DNA of 61,630 nucleotides. It comes from Pseudomonas viridiflava (GTDB taxonomy: Bacteria > Pseudomonadota > Gammaproteobacteria > Pseudomonadales > Pseudomonadaceae). Every line of letters begins with the position of its first letter. Position 1 is the stretch's first letter. The notes beneath the pieces are model-generated. The model did no database searches. It saw only the letters and a program-made list of their open reading frames with translations, and had not been told where the DNA came from. Below, piece by piece: positions 26,968 to 36,744 of this stretch. A program made the translations under genes and the position numbers. The DNA is taken from assembly GCF_001642795.1 (NCBI RefSeq), contig NZ_LKEH01000034.1, positions 1 to 61,630 on the forward strand, in the 5' to 3' direction.

Positions 26968-28123
26968 CCTGATCCTGGCGGGCGGCGGGCTGGCCAACGG
27001 GCTGATCGCCTGGCGACTCAAGCAGCGTCGGCCCGAGCTGAATATCCTGTGTATCGAGGAGCAGCCGCAGTTGGGCGGCAACCACACCTGGTCCTTTCAT
27101 GACGGCGACCTGAGCCCGGACCAGCATCAATGGATCCGCCCGTTGGTGGTCAAGACCTGGCCTGCTTACGACGTCTACTTTCCACAGCGCGCGCGGCGAA
27201 TGGAGAGTGGCTACGCGAGTATCACTTCCGAGCGCTTCGCTCAGGTCATTGGCCCTGCGCTGGGCGATAGCCTGATGACTGGAACGCGTATCACTGAAGT
27301 CAGCCCGAACTCGGTACTGCTCGACAATGGCGAGCGCTTGCAGGCCCGCGCCGTGATCGATGGGCGTGGCGTGCAGCCCAGTGCGCATCTGGTGCTGGGA
27401 CAGCAGGCGTTTCTGGGTCAGTTGCTGCAATTGAAGCATCCCCACGGGCTGGACATGCCGATCATCATGGATGCCCGCGTGCCGCAGGAAAGCGGGTATC
27501 GCTTCGTTTACGTGCTGCCGTTCACCCGCGATACGCTGCTGATCGAGGACACCCATTACGTGGATCGGCAATCGTCGTCACCGGATGAGTTGCGTCGGCA
27601 CATTGCCGACTATGCGCGTCAGCACGGCTGGACGATTCAGACCTGCCTTCGCGAGGAGCAGGGCGTGCTGCCCATTACGCTGGCCGGCGATTTCAATGCG
27701 TTCTGGAACGAACATCCGGGCCAGCCGCGTTCAGGTCTGCGCGCAGGACTGTTCCACTGCACCACCGGCTACTCGCTGCCACTGGCCGTGAGGCTGGCCG
27801 ACTGGATCACTCATCAGAAAAACTTCGAAGCCGAGTCGCTGGCGCAGGGCATTCGCGCCTTTGCGCAGGCCCAATGGCAGCGTCAGCGCTTCTATCGGCT
27901 GCTCAACCGGATGCTGTTTCTGGCTGGCCGACCTCAGGATCGCTGGCAAGTGATGCAACGCTTTTACGGGTTGCCCGACAACCTGATTCGCCGCTTTTAC
28001 GCCGGTGACACGCTCGCCCGCGACAAGGTCCGGGTGCTGGTCGGCAAGCCTCCCGTGCCGGTCGCTGAAGCCATGCGTGCCGCCGTACGTTATCTGCCCA
28101 GACATTACGAGAATTCTCTATGA
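26957..28123 (+). CDS. crtY: Lycopene beta-cyclase CrtY
   Basis: A 388-residue lycopene cyclase that closes beta rings on both ends of lycopene to give beta-carotene. The N-terminal dinucleotide fold is YDLILAGGGLANGLIAWRL; GGNHTWSFHDGDL and YGLPDNLIRRFYAG are family motifs. ATG 26957 follows AGGAGG at the right distance; the open frame upstream belongs to crtX territory and is not used. It overlaps crtX (11 bases) and crtI (4 bases). Confidence 0.95.
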   Translation: MRYDLILAGGGLANGLIAWRLKQRRPELNILCIEEQPQLGGNHTWSFHDGDLSPDQHQWIRPLVVKTWPAYDVYFPQRARRMESGYASITSERFAQVIGPALGDSLMTGTRITEVSPNSVLLDNGERLQARAVIDGRGVQPSAHLVLGQQAFLGQLLQLKHPHGLDMPIIMDARVPQESGYRFVYVLPFTRDTLLIEDTHYVDRQSSSPDELRRHIADYARQHGWTIQTCLREEQGVLPITLAGDFNAFWNEHPGQPRSGLRAGLFHCTTGYSLPLAVRLADWITHQKNFEAESLAQGIRAFAQAQWQRQRFYRLLNRMLFLAGRPQDRWQVMQRFYGLPDNLIRRFYAGDTLARDKVRVLVGKPPVPVAEAMRAAVRYLPRHYENSL

Positions 28124-29610
28124 CCCCAGCAAAAAACGCCGTGGTGATTGGCGCCGGTTTTGGCGGCCTGGCACTGGCGATCCGGCTTCAGGCCGCAGGC
28201 CTGCAGACAACCCTGCTCGAAAAGCGCGACAAGCCGGGCGGAAGGGCCTACGTCTATAAAGATGAGGGTTTCACTTTCGATGCAGGGCCTACGGTGATCA
28301 CCGACCCCTCGGCCATCGAAGAGTTGTTCACGGCGGCCGGTAAATCGATCAAGGATTACGTCGACCTGTTGCCGGTCTCGCCGTTCTACCGTCTGTGCTG
28401 GGAAGACGGCACGCAGTTCGACTACGCCAATGATCAGGCTTCTCTGGATCGCCAGATCGGCGCGCTCAACCCCAGGGACGTCGCGGGCTATCAGCGGTTT
28501 CTGGCGTATTCGAAAGCGGTGTTCAACGAGGGTTATCTGAAGCTGGGCGCTGTGCCGTTTCTGTCGTTTCGCGACATGATTCAGGCCGGTCCGCAACTGG
28601 CGCGTCTTCAGGCCTGGCGCAGCGTCTACTCCAAAGTGTCCGAATTCATCGAAGACGAGAAACTGCGCCAGGCGTTCTCGTTCCACTCGTTGCTGGTGGG
28701 CGGTAATCCGTTTGCAACGTCGTCCATTTACACCCTGATTCACGCGCTGGAGCGCCAATGGGGCGTCTGGTTTCCGAAGGGCGGGACCGGCGCACTGGTG
28801 CAGGGAATGGTCAAACTGTTCGAGGACATCGGCGGACGCATCGAACTCAATGCCGAAGTCGCCAGCATCGAAGTCAGCGGCGCACGCGCCACGGGTGTGC
28901 GGTTGCATGACGGCCGGGTGTTGAACGCCGACTGCGTGGCCTCGAATGCCGACGTGGTGCACACCTACGCCGATCTGCTTGCTCAGCACCCGCGAGGCGT
29001 GAAGGAGGGCGCGCGGCTCAAGCGAAAACGGTTCAGCAACTCGTTGTTCGTCATTCATTTCGGCCTCAGGCGACCACAGCCGCAATTGCAGCACCACACC
29101 GTATGCTTCGGGCCGCGTTACCGCGAACTGATCCAGGAAATCTTCAAAGGCGACGCACTGGCCGAGGATTTCTCGCTCTACCTGCACGCACCCTGCATCA
29201 CCGACCCGAGCCTCGCACCACCGGGTTGTTCCAGCCATTATGTGCTGTCACCGGTTCCGCACTTGGGCAATGCGCCGATTGATTGGGAAATCGAAGGGCC
29301 GCGTTACCGGGACCGGATCTTTGAATACCTTGAGAGGTACTACATGCCCGGCCTGCGCGAAGACCTGGTGACCTGCCGGATCTTCACGCCCAACGATTTC
29401 CGCGATGAGCTGAATGCGCACCTGGGCTCGGCCTTTTCGCTGGAGCCGGTCCTGCAGCAAAGTGCCTGGTTTCGGCCTCACAACCGCGACGCGAATCTGG
29501 CCAATGTGTATCTGGTCGGCGCCGGGACGCATCCGGGCGCAGGTGTTCCCGGTGTGATCGGCTCGGCCAAGGCCACCGCAGGCTTGATGCTGGAGGGCGT
29601 CCACGCATGA
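28120..29610 (+). CDS. crtI: Phytoene desaturase CrtI
   Basis: A 496-residue FAD-dependent phytoene desaturase/isomerase that converts phytoene to lycopene. The N-terminal FAD fold is VVIGAGFGGLALAIRLQAAG, followed by KPGGRAY and FDAGPTVITDP. The C-terminal signature is YLVGAGTHPGAGVPGVIGSA. The length equals that of Pantoea CrtI (about 490). It overlaps crtY and crtB with ATGA junctions. Confidence 0.96.
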   Translation: MTPAKNAVVIGAGFGGLALAIRLQAAGLQTTLLEKRDKPGGRAYVYKDEGFTFDAGPTVITDPSAIEELFTAAGKSIKDYVDLLPVSPFYRLCWEDGTQFDYANDQASLDRQIGALNPRDVAGYQRFLAYSKAVFNEGYLKLGAVPFLSFRDMIQAGPQLARLQAWRSVYSKVSEFIEDEKLRQAFSFHSLLVGGNPFATSSIYTLIHALERQWGVWFPKGGTGALVQGMVKLFEDIGGRIELNAEVASIEVSGARATGVRLHDGRVLNADCVASNADVVHTYADLLAQHPRGVKEGARLKRKRFSNSLFVIHFGLRRPQPQLQHHTVCFGPRYRELIQEIFKGDALAEDFSLYLHAPCITDPSLAPPGCSSHYVLSPVPHLGNAPIDWEIEGPRYRDRIFEYLERYYMPGLREDLVTCRIFTPNDFRDELNAHLGSAFSLEPVLQQSAWFRPHNRDANLANVYLVGAGTHPGAGVPGVIGSAKATAGLMLEGVHA

Positions 29611-30560
29611 CTGCACCGGATACACAGGATCAGCAACTGGTAGACCATGCGTTACAGAGCATTGCCGTCGGTTCGAAGAGCTTCGCGGCCGCCTCGAAAC
29701 TGTTCGATCCGCTGACACGCCGCAGCGCCGTGATGCTGTACGCCTGGTGCCGTCACTGTGACGATGTCATCGATGGGCAGGAAGCGGGGCATGACGCAAC
29801 GGTCGTCTCGCCCGTTGAAGTACGCCAGCGTCTGGCCGGGCTCATCGCCCGGACGCATGACGTCTACGCAGGCATCCCCCCGCAGACCCCGGCCTTCGCC
29901 GCGTTCAAGGACGTGGTCTACCGCCACGGCATACGTCAGGACTACGCGCTGGATCACCTCGCAGGGTTTGCGATGGATGTTAATCAACGGGACTACCGCA
30001 GCATCGAAGACACGCTGGAATACTGCTACCACGTGGCCGGGGTCGTCGGGTTGATGATGGCGCAGGTCATGAACGTCAGTGACGAAGCGACCCTGGATCG
30101 GGCCTGCGATCTGGGCATGGCGTTCCAGTTGACCAACATTGCCCGCGATATCGTCGAAGATGCTGCCGTCGGACGCTGCTATCTGCCCGCCGACTGGCTG
30201 ACCGAACTGGACATACCGCGTGACCGGCTGGCCGAGCCGGAATATCGCCAGCGCATTGCCGTGCTAGCCCGGCGGCTGTTAGACATGGCTGAGCCATTCT
30301 ATGACAGCGCGCATGCCGGACTGGCCGCGTTGCCGTGGCGCTCGGCCTGGGCAGTGGCCACCGCCAGAGGTGTCTACCGCGAGATAGGCGTGAAGGTGCG
30401 GGAGGCCGGAGCGCAGGCGTGGGACTCACGCCAATCGACCTCAAAACTCGACAAGCTCAGACTGGTCGCCGCCGGCGCATGGCAGGCCACTATTTCGCGC
30501 GGGAAGCGCTATCCCCGACGTCCGACCGACCTGTGGAAACGTCCTCGTCGTGCCTATTGA
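29607..30560 (+). CDS. crtB: Phytoene synthase CrtB
   Basis: A 317-residue squalene/phytoene synthase that joins two GGPP molecules into phytoene. The first Asp-rich motif is CDDVIDG (51-57) and the second is NIARDIVEDAAVGRCYLP. It is last gene of the idi-crtXYIB operon. Its last 71 bases overlap the 3' end of crtZ on the opposite strand, so the transcripts must overlap. Confidence 0.96.
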   Translation: MTAPDTQDQQLVDHALQSIAVGSKSFAAASKLFDPLTRRSAVMLYAWCRHCDDVIDGQEAGHDATVVSPVEVRQRLAGLIARTHDVYAGIPPQTPAFAAFKDVVYRHGIRQDYALDHLAGFAMDVNQRDYRSIEDTLEYCYHVAGVVGLMMAQVMNVSDEATLDRACDLGMAFQLTNIARDIVEDAAVGRCYLPADWLTELDIPRDRLAEPEYRQRIAVLARRLLDMAEPFYDSAHAGLAALPWRSAWAVATARGVYREIGVKVREAGAQAWDSRQSTSKLDKLRLVAAGAWQATISRGKRYPRRPTDLWKRPRRAY

Positions 30561-31026
30561 GCGGCCCGCCATGCAGTTCACGCAGTTGCGCCTTCAGCTT
30601 CGCCACAGAAGGCGCGTAAAGAAAGCCGAATGACACGCAGCGTTCCTTGCCGGACACCGCATGATGCATCAGGTGCGCCTGATAAAGCCGTTTGGCATAG
30701 CCTGCGCGTGGCACAAGGCTGAACGGCCAGCGCCGGTGAACCAGTCCGTCATGCGCTACGAAATACAACAGGCCATAGGCCGTCATTCCTGCACCGATCC
30801 ACTCCAGCGGATGATAACCCCCGGTGCCCAGCGCAATCAGCACGATGGCGACGCCGGAAAACACCACTGCATACAGATCATTCTTTTCGAACCAGCCGGT
30901 CCGCGGCTCATGGTGCGAGCGATGCCAGCCCCATCCCCAGCCATGCATGACGTACTTGTGCGCCAGGAACGCAAAGCCTTCCATGCCGATCAGCGTGGCC
31001 AGAAACACCAGCGAGTTGAAAATCAT
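30490..31026 (-). CDS. crtZ: Beta-carotene hydroxylase CrtZ
   Basis: A 178-residue membrane diiron hydroxylase converting beta-carotene to zeaxanthin. The histidine boxes are HKYVMHG, HRSHHE, HDGLVH and HLMHH, with four hydrophobic segments. ATG 31026 is preceded by GGAGG (rc 31036-31040); the longer open frame to 31209 is not family-like. It runs opposite to crtB with a 71-bp 3' overlap and divergent from a LysR gene. The orientation relative to crtB is the same as in Pantoea. Confidence 0.94.
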   Translation of the reverse strand: MIFNSLVFLATLIGMEGFAFLAHKYVMHGWGWGWHRSHHEPRTGWFEKNDLYAVVFSGVAIVLIALGTGGYHPLEWIGAGMTAYGLLYFVAHDGLVHRRWPFSLVPRAGYAKRLYQAHLMHHAVSGKERCVSFGFLYAPSVAKLKAQLRELHGGPLNRHDEDVSTGRSDVGDSASRAK

Positions 31027-31230
31027 CCGTTTTGTCCTCCAGGGTTGCCCGGGTTGAGACTGTGGCAGAGTGGCGGCGTTCGGTCGGGCTCTCGGGCGGC
31101 AGTGCTGGCTCTGCAAATCGTACTCCGTACAGGCGCGTCCGCTCCACACTGCGTGTAGACTTTCGCCACTCGAACGGCAAAGCCGCGCAACGCGCGCTCC
31201 GGCCATCATCGGTATCGATCAAGGGTTCTT

Positions 31231-32181
31231 ATGGATTTGCGTCAACTTGAAGCCTTTGCGGCAGTGATGTCAGCAGGCAGTGTCACCGCCGCTGGCAAGA
31301 TGCTCGGCCGCTCGCAGCCGTCGGTCACCCGGGTGATTCAGGAACTTGAGCAGGAGCTGGGTTTTGCGCTGTTCGAGCGCAGCGGGCCGAAGGTCACGCC
31401 GACGCACAAGGCCTTCATGATGTATGGCGAGGTAGAAAGTGCGCTGCTGGGCATTCGCAACATTCGCCAGCGCGCACAGCATATCGCCGAGGAAGAGAAT
31501 CATCAGATCAAGCTGGTGGCGATTTCGGCCCTGGCCGCCGGGCTGCTGCCCGCTGCGCTGGCACGCCTGCCCGAGCACTTGAAGCCACGGCAGATCCAGC
31601 TGCAGAGCATGTCGCCGGAAAATGTGGTGCAGGCGGTGCTGTCCAAGACCACGGACCTGGGGGCGGTGAGCCTGCCGCTGGAGCATCGCGGGCTGGAGAT
31701 TCACTGGATAGGCGAAGCACCTTGCGTCGCCGTATTGCCGGCCGATTCAGAGCTGGCCGCTTATGACGTGCTGCCATTGGACGTGCTGGCGGGTCAGACG
31801 CTGATCACCATGGCCAATCCCTATCGGTTTCGTCGGCGCATCGACAAAGCGTTTCAGGCAGCGGGCGGCGAGTTGCCGCACATGCTCGACACCAACACGT
31901 CATTGATCGCCATGCAGATGGCCAGGGCCGGGCTCGGAGTCGCACTGGTCGATCCGTTCACGGCCATGGGAGTGCCAATTCAGGGTGTGGTGGTGCGGCC
32001 GATTGCCTGCAATATCCCGTTTTTCTTCGGCCTGATTTCGGCGTTCGCCAGCCCGCACTCCGATGTGGCCCTGGCGCTGATCGATGAAATTGCTACCACC
32101 GCGAAGACGCTGTTGCCGGACATGGTCATGCATGAAGCCAGTGCTCACGACGCCCTGTTGCAGAGCATTTACGCCGAATAA
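31231..32181 (+). CDS. LysR-type regulator
   Basis: A 316-residue LysR regulator. The helix-turn-helix is in MDLRQLEAFAAVMSAGSVTA followed by RSQPSVTRVIQELEQELGF. It is divergent from crtZ (204 bp apart) and 213 bp upstream of the FAD-ABC operon on the same strand. Either may be its target; AAGGG precedes ATG 31231. The arrangement with a peptide-type ABC operon downstream favours that operon, but crtZ control cannot be excluded. Confidence 0.9.
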   Translation: MDLRQLEAFAAVMSAGSVTAAGKMLGRSQPSVTRVIQELEQELGFALFERSGPKVTPTHKAFMMYGEVESALLGIRNIRQRAQHIAEEENHQIKLVAISALAAGLLPAALARLPEHLKPRQIQLQSMSPENVVQAVLSKTTDLGAVSLPLEHRGLEIHWIGEAPCVAVLPADSELAAYDVLPLDVLAGQTLITMANPYRFRRRIDKAFQAAGGELPHMLDTNTSLIAMQMARAGLGVALVDPFTAMGVPIQGVVVRPIACNIPFFFGLISAFASPHSDVALALIDEIATTAKTLLPDMVMHEASAHDALLQSIYAE

Positions 32182-32394
32182 GACCGTCCGGATGTTGGTA
32201 GAGATCGTTACGACCTGACATTCAGGAATATCAATATGCAATTTTGCGCGTTGCTGGAATAAAAAAAGCTTTTTAGTATTCGGTTTTCGCATTCAAAGCC
32301 TTATTGAATTCATTTATTTCGTTATTGGAATGGATTTTGAAAGGTTGAATGAAAGCTCGGGTTGTCTGCCCGATCATTTACCGAGTACCGATCA

Positions 32395-33855
32395 ATGCCT
32401 CATGTAGATGCCCCTGCAGGTCTTGCAGCACTGGAAGCACGCTTGCGTCAGGACCTGGCCTGGCTGGACCTGCCGGCCAACCCGTGGGTCAAACCACGCC
32501 AGAGCGAGGGCAGGGCCGTGCTGGACGTTGCGATCATCGGCGGTGGCATGGCGGGGCTTGCGCTGGCTGCCGAGCTGCGCCATCTGGGGGTGGCCGCCGT
32601 GATCTTCGATCAGTCGCCCGCAGGCTATGAAGGCCCTTGGGCGACCACGGCGCGCATGCAAACCCTGCGCTCGCCCAAACAGCTCACGGGTCCGGCGCTC
32701 GGGCTTCCTGCGCTCACGTTCCGTGCCTGGTACGAAGCGCAGTTCGGCACCGAAGGCTGGGCGACGCTGGACAAGATTCCGCGCCTGCAATGGGCCGACT
32801 ACCTGCGCTGGTACCGCAAGGTGTTGAGTCTGGATGTGCGTAATGAACACCGTGTCAGCCGGGTCGCACCCAGGGCGGACGGGTTGGTCGCGCTGGATAT
32901 CGAAACACCGTCGCAGACTCTTTTCTTCGAGGCACGCCATGTGGTGCTGGCGACCGGCCGTGACGGACTGGGCGGTCCCTGGGTGCCTGAGTTCGCGAAA
33001 TCGCTGCCTCGTCATCTTTGGGCTCACTCCGCTGACGGCTTGCAGGACGACTGGTTCGAGGGCAAGCGTGTCGCTGTGATCGGTGGTGGCGCTTCGGCCA
33101 TGGACAGCGCCGCGACTGCGCTGGAAGCGGGCGCGACAGGCGTCGATCTGCTGATTCGCCGTGCAGTGCTGCCGCGCGTCAACAAGGGCAAGGGCGCAGG
33201 TAATCCGGGAATGGTCCACGGTTACTGGCGCCTGCCGGATGAGTGGAAGTGGCGCCTGCGTCATTACCTCAACACTCAACAGGTTCCGCCGCCACGCGGC
33301 AGTACGCTGCGGGTCTCCGGCTCGGGCAAGGCACGGTTTCTACTTGGGTGTCCGCTGGTGGGTGTCGAACAGCATCCTGCGGGTGGCGTATGGCTGGACA
33401 CGCCGTCGGCACGGATCGAGGCGGACTTTGTGGTGTTTGCGACAGGTTTTCGGACCGACTTTGCGCAGCGGCCTGAGTTCGCACCGTTCTCGGCGCACAT
33501 TCGCGTCTGGCAGGACCGCTTCAAGGCGGCTGCCGATGAACAGGATGCGGAACTGGCTCAGTTGCCGGATCTGGGCAACTGTTTCGAATTTCAGGAGAAA
33601 ACGCCAGGTGCCTGCCCCGGAATCGAGCACATTCACTGTTTCAGCTACCCGGCAGCGTTGAGCTACGGCGCGGTGTCCGGTGACATCCCGGCGATCAGCG
33701 AAGGCTCCAAGCGACTGGCGCACGCATTGGTCGGGCAATTGTTCAATGAAGACGTGACGTTGCACTTTCAGGCCATGCGCGACTACGCCGATCCGGAATT
33801 GCTGGGTGACGAGTGGGTCGCCAGCCAGCCGAATGCCGACGAGTTACGCTCATGA
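32395..33855 (+). CDS. FAD/NAD(P)-binding monooxygenase-like protein
   Basis: A 486-residue flavoprotein with two Rossmann folds: VAIIGGGMAGLALAAEL near residue 45 for FAD and VAVIGGGASAMDSAATAL near 225 for NAD(P)H. It also has ATGFRTDFAQRPEF, which resembles the ATG-containing motif of flavin monooxygenases and N-hydroxylases. It probably oxygenates a small molecule taken up by the adjacent importer. ATG 32395 (MPHVDAP) is chosen; a GTG-led extension is possible. It is first gene of the operon and overlaps the permease gene as ATGA. The 213-bp upstream gap is markedly AT-rich at 32240-32345. Confidence 0.85.
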   Translation: MPHVDAPAGLAALEARLRQDLAWLDLPANPWVKPRQSEGRAVLDVAIIGGGMAGLALAAELRHLGVAAVIFDQSPAGYEGPWATTARMQTLRSPKQLTGPALGLPALTFRAWYEAQFGTEGWATLDKIPRLQWADYLRWYRKVLSLDVRNEHRVSRVAPRADGLVALDIETPSQTLFFEARHVVLATGRDGLGGPWVPEFAKSLPRHLWAHSADGLQDDWFEGKRVAVIGGGASAMDSAATALEAGATGVDLLIRRAVLPRVNKGKGAGNPGMVHGYWRLPDEWKWRLRHYLNTQQVPPPRGSTLRVSGSGKARFLLGCPLVGVEQHPAGGVWLDTPSARIEADFVVFATGFRTDFAQRPEFAPFSAHIRVWQDRFKAAADEQDAELAQLPDLGNCFEFQEKTPGACPGIEHIHCFSYPAALSYGAVSGDIPAISEGSKRLAHALVGQLFNEDVTLHFQAMRDYADPELLGDEWVASQPNADELRS

Positions 33856-34826
33856 TCGGCTGGGCATTGCGTCGGCTGACACAGTCGCTGCTGGTGATTC
33901 TGCTGATGACCCTGGTGGTGTTCATCGGCCTGAACGCCATTGGCAATCCGATGGACATTCTGGTGGGCGAAGACCTCAATCAGGCCGAGCGCCTGCAGGC
34001 GATTGCGCATCTGGGGCTGGACAAGCCGCTGTGGCAGCAATACCTGATCTTTCTCAAGGGCGCAGTGCACGGCAATCTCGGCCAGAGCTTCGTCTATCAC
34101 GAAGACGCGATGCGCCTGATTCTGCAACGCCTGCCAGCAACCTTTGAGCTGGCTTTCAGCGCGCTGTTTCTGGCCGTGGTGATCGGCGTGCCGCTGGGCA
34201 TGTTTGCCGGGACCTGGCCGGATCATCCGGTTTCGAAGCTGCTGATGGCGGGCAGCATTGTCGGCTTCTCGCTGCCAGCGTTCTGGGTGGCATTGATGAT
34301 GATCATGTTGTTCTCGATCACGCTGGGCTGGCTGCCCGCCAGTGGGCGCGGCGAGACTCGCGAATGGCTGGGCGTGCAGTGGTCATGGCTGACGCTGGAC
34401 GGCTTGCAGCACCTGCTGCTGCCTGCGCTGAATCTGGCGCTGTTCAAGATTTCGCTGGTGTTGCGCCTGACCCGCGCCGGTGTGCGTGAGGTGCTGCCCC
34501 AGGAATTCGTCAAATTTGCCCGGGCCAAGGGCCTGTCGCCGTTGCGGGTGATGTGCATGCACGTCATGCGCAACACCATGATCCCTGTGGTGACGGTACT
34601 GGCCATGGAGCTGGGTTCGACCATTGCCTACGCGGTGGTCACTGAAAGCATCTTTGCCTGGCCCGGCGCCGGCAAGCTGATTCTGGACAGCATCAACATG
34701 CTGGATCGCCCGGTGGTGGTCGCTTACCTGATGGTCGTCGTGGTGATTTTCGTGGTGCTCAACCTGATCGTCGACGGCTTGTATTACCTGCTCGATCCCC
34801 GCGTACGCGTCGAGGCTTCCCGATGA
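33852..34826 (+). CDS. ABC transporter permease, DppB type
   Basis: A 324-residue inner-membrane permease of the peptide/nickel (PepT) importer class, with six hydrophobic segments and the cytoplasmic EAA-like loop around LPQEFVKFARAKGLSPLRV. It pairs with the next permease. ATG 33852 overlaps the upstream stop as ATGA. Confidence 0.93.
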   Translation: MIGWALRRLTQSLLVILLMTLVVFIGLNAIGNPMDILVGEDLNQAERLQAIAHLGLDKPLWQQYLIFLKGAVHGNLGQSFVYHEDAMRLILQRLPATFELAFSALFLAVVIGVPLGMFAGTWPDHPVSKLLMAGSIVGFSLPAFWVALMMIMLFSITLGWLPASGRGETREWLGVQWSWLTLDGLQHLLLPALNLALFKISLVLRLTRAGVREVLPQEFVKFARAKGLSPLRVMCMHVMRNTMIPVVTVLAMELGSTIAYAVVTESIFAWPGAGKLILDSINMLDRPVVVAYLMVVVVIFVVLNLIVDGLYYLLDPRVRVEASR

Positions 34827-35743
34827 ATGCCATCTCCAAAACAGCCACCGCCAGCGTCGGTCTGCAAGTGCAGTCGCCGTGGCGGCGCGTGGCGGTCGAG
34901 TTCACCCGCTCGCCGTCTGCCATGTTGGGTCTGGTGGTTCTGATGATCATCATTCTGGTCGCCGCGCTGGCGCCCTGGATCTTGGTGCAGAACCCTTACG
35001 ACCTGATGCAGTTGAACGTCATGGATGCCCGCATGGCGCCCGGCAGTCCGAACATGGACACCGGTTACACCTATTGGCTGGGCACTGACGGGCAAGGGCG
35101 GGATCTGGTTTCAGCGATCATTTACGGCCTGCGCATCAGTCTGTGGGTCGGGATCGGTTCGGCACTGATCGCCGCTGTGATCGGCACGTTGCTGGGGCTG
35201 GTCTCTGCGTATGCCGGCGGCTGGGTCGATGCGCTGTTGATGCGTCTGGTGGACTTGCTGCTGTCGTTTCCGGTGATTCTCATGGCGTTGATGATCCTCG
35301 CCTGGCTGGGCAAAGGCGTCGGTAACGTGATGCTTACCCTGGTATTGCTGGAATGGGCGTATTACGCCCGCACTGCAAGGGGCCAGGCCCTTACTGAAAG
35401 CCGTCGTGAATACGTCGACGCGGCGCGCGGGCAGGGCATTGGTCCATGGCGCATTGTCATTGGCCACATCCTGCCCAACTGTTTGCCGCCACTGATCGTG
35501 ATTGGCGCACTGCAGATTGCCCGCGCCATCACGCTGGAAGCGACCCTGTCGTTTCTCGGCCTGGGTGTGCCGGTCACCGAACCTTCGCTGGGGCTGCTGA
35601 TCGCCAATGGCTTCCAGTACATGCTCAGCAATGAATACTGGATCAGTCTGTTTCCGGGGCTGGCGCTGTTGATCACCATCGTCGCGATCAATCTGGTGGG
35701 CGACCGTCTGCGTGATGTGCTGAACCCGAGGTTGCAGCGATGA
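34823..35743 (+). CDS. ABC transporter permease, DppC type
   Basis: A 306-residue second permease of the same importer. It has the DppC hallmark N-terminal region FTRSPSAMLGLVVL and the EAA loop ESRREYVDAARGQGIGPWRI, plus YWLGTDGQGRDLVSAIIYGL typical of this class. It overlaps its neighbours by four bases on both sides. Confidence 0.93.
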   Translation: MNAISKTATASVGLQVQSPWRRVAVEFTRSPSAMLGLVVLMIIILVAALAPWILVQNPYDLMQLNVMDARMAPGSPNMDTGYTYWLGTDGQGRDLVSAIIYGLRISLWVGIGSALIAAVIGTLLGLVSAYAGGWVDALLMRLVDLLLSFPVILMALMILAWLGKGVGNVMLTLVLLEWAYYARTARGQALTESRREYVDAARGQGIGPWRIVIGHILPNCLPPLIVIGALQIARAITLEATLSFLGLGVPVTEPSLGLLIANGFQYMLSNEYWISLFPGLALLITIVAINLVGDRLRDVLNPRLQR

Positions 35744-36744
35744 ACCCGCTTGAAACAACACCGATGGCTGAACAGCCGACCCTTGATGTGCGCGGGCTGT
35801 GCACCTCGTTCTACACCCGTGCAGGCGTGCTACCGGCCGTGCGTGATGTGTCGTTGAGCGTGCAACCGGGCCGGATTCTCGGGCTGGTCGGTGAATCGGG
35901 ATCGGGCAAATCGGTGACGGGGTTTTCCATTCTGGGGCTGGTCGACGAGCCGGGCCGTATCAGCGCAGGTCAGGTGCTGTTCAAGGGGCGTGACCTGACG
36001 AAACTCACGGCCTCGCAACTGCGCGACGTGCAGGGCAATCGGGTCGCGATGATCTTTCAGGACCCGATGATGACCCTCAATCCTGTCCTGCGGATCGACA
36101 CGCAGATGGTCGAGGCCGTCCGCGCGCATCGTCCGTTCAGCAAACGCGAAGCACGTGAGCACGCCAGCCGCACGTTGGCGCTGATGGGCATTGCCAGCCC
36201 TGAAGAGCGCCTGCGCGCCTACCCGCATCAACTGTCCGGCGGCATGCGTCAGCGTGTGGCGATTGCCATCGCGCTGTTGCACGCCCCGGACCTGATCATT
36301 GCCGATGAACCGACCACCGCGCTGGACGTGACCATTCAGGCGCAGATTCTCAGCGAAGTGCAGAAGCTGGTCCGGGAGCAGGGTACGTCGCTGATCTGGA
36401 TCACCCACGACCTGTCCGTGGTGGCCGGGCTGGCCGACGACGTGGCGGTCATGTATGCCGGGCGCATCGTCGAACAGGGCTCGGTCGCCGATGTGCTGGA
36501 CCGCCCGCAACATCCTTATACCCAAGGGCTGATCGACAGCCTGCCCAGTCGTAACCGGCGAGGTCAGCGCCTGCGGCAGATTCCCGGCATGGCGCCGGAT
36601 CTGCTGTCGATGCCGGAAGGCTGCGCGTTTGCCGCCCGTTGTCCAAGAGCCTCGTCGGTCTGTGCGCAGGAACCTGCGCCACGCGAAATCGCGCCCGGCC
36701 AGACGGTGCGTTGTTTTCATCCGGGAGCCGCCGATGTCCAGTGA
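35740..36744 (+). CDS. ABC transporter ATP-binding protein, DppD type
   Basis: A 334-residue ATPase. Walker A is GESGSGKSV, the signature is LSGGMRQRV and Walker B is LIIADEPTTALD. The C-terminal oligopeptide-importer extension has a cysteine pattern (GCAFAARCPRASSVC) that in the Dpp/Opp class can hold an Fe-S cluster. It overlaps the next ATPase gene by 11 bases. Confidence 0.93.
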   Translation: MNPLETTPMAEQPTLDVRGLCTSFYTRAGVLPAVRDVSLSVQPGRILGLVGESGSGKSVTGFSILGLVDEPGRISAGQVLFKGRDLTKLTASQLRDVQGNRVAMIFQDPMMTLNPVLRIDTQMVEAVRAHRPFSKREAREHASRTLALMGIASPEERLRAYPHQLSGGMRQRVAIAIALLHAPDLIIADEPTTALDVTIQAQILSEVQKLVREQGTSLIWITHDLSVVAGLADDVAVMYAGRIVEQGSVADVLDRPQHPYTQGLIDSLPSRNRRGQRLRQIPGMAPDLLSMPEGCAFAARCPRASSVCAQEPAPREIAPGQTVRCFHPGAADVQ

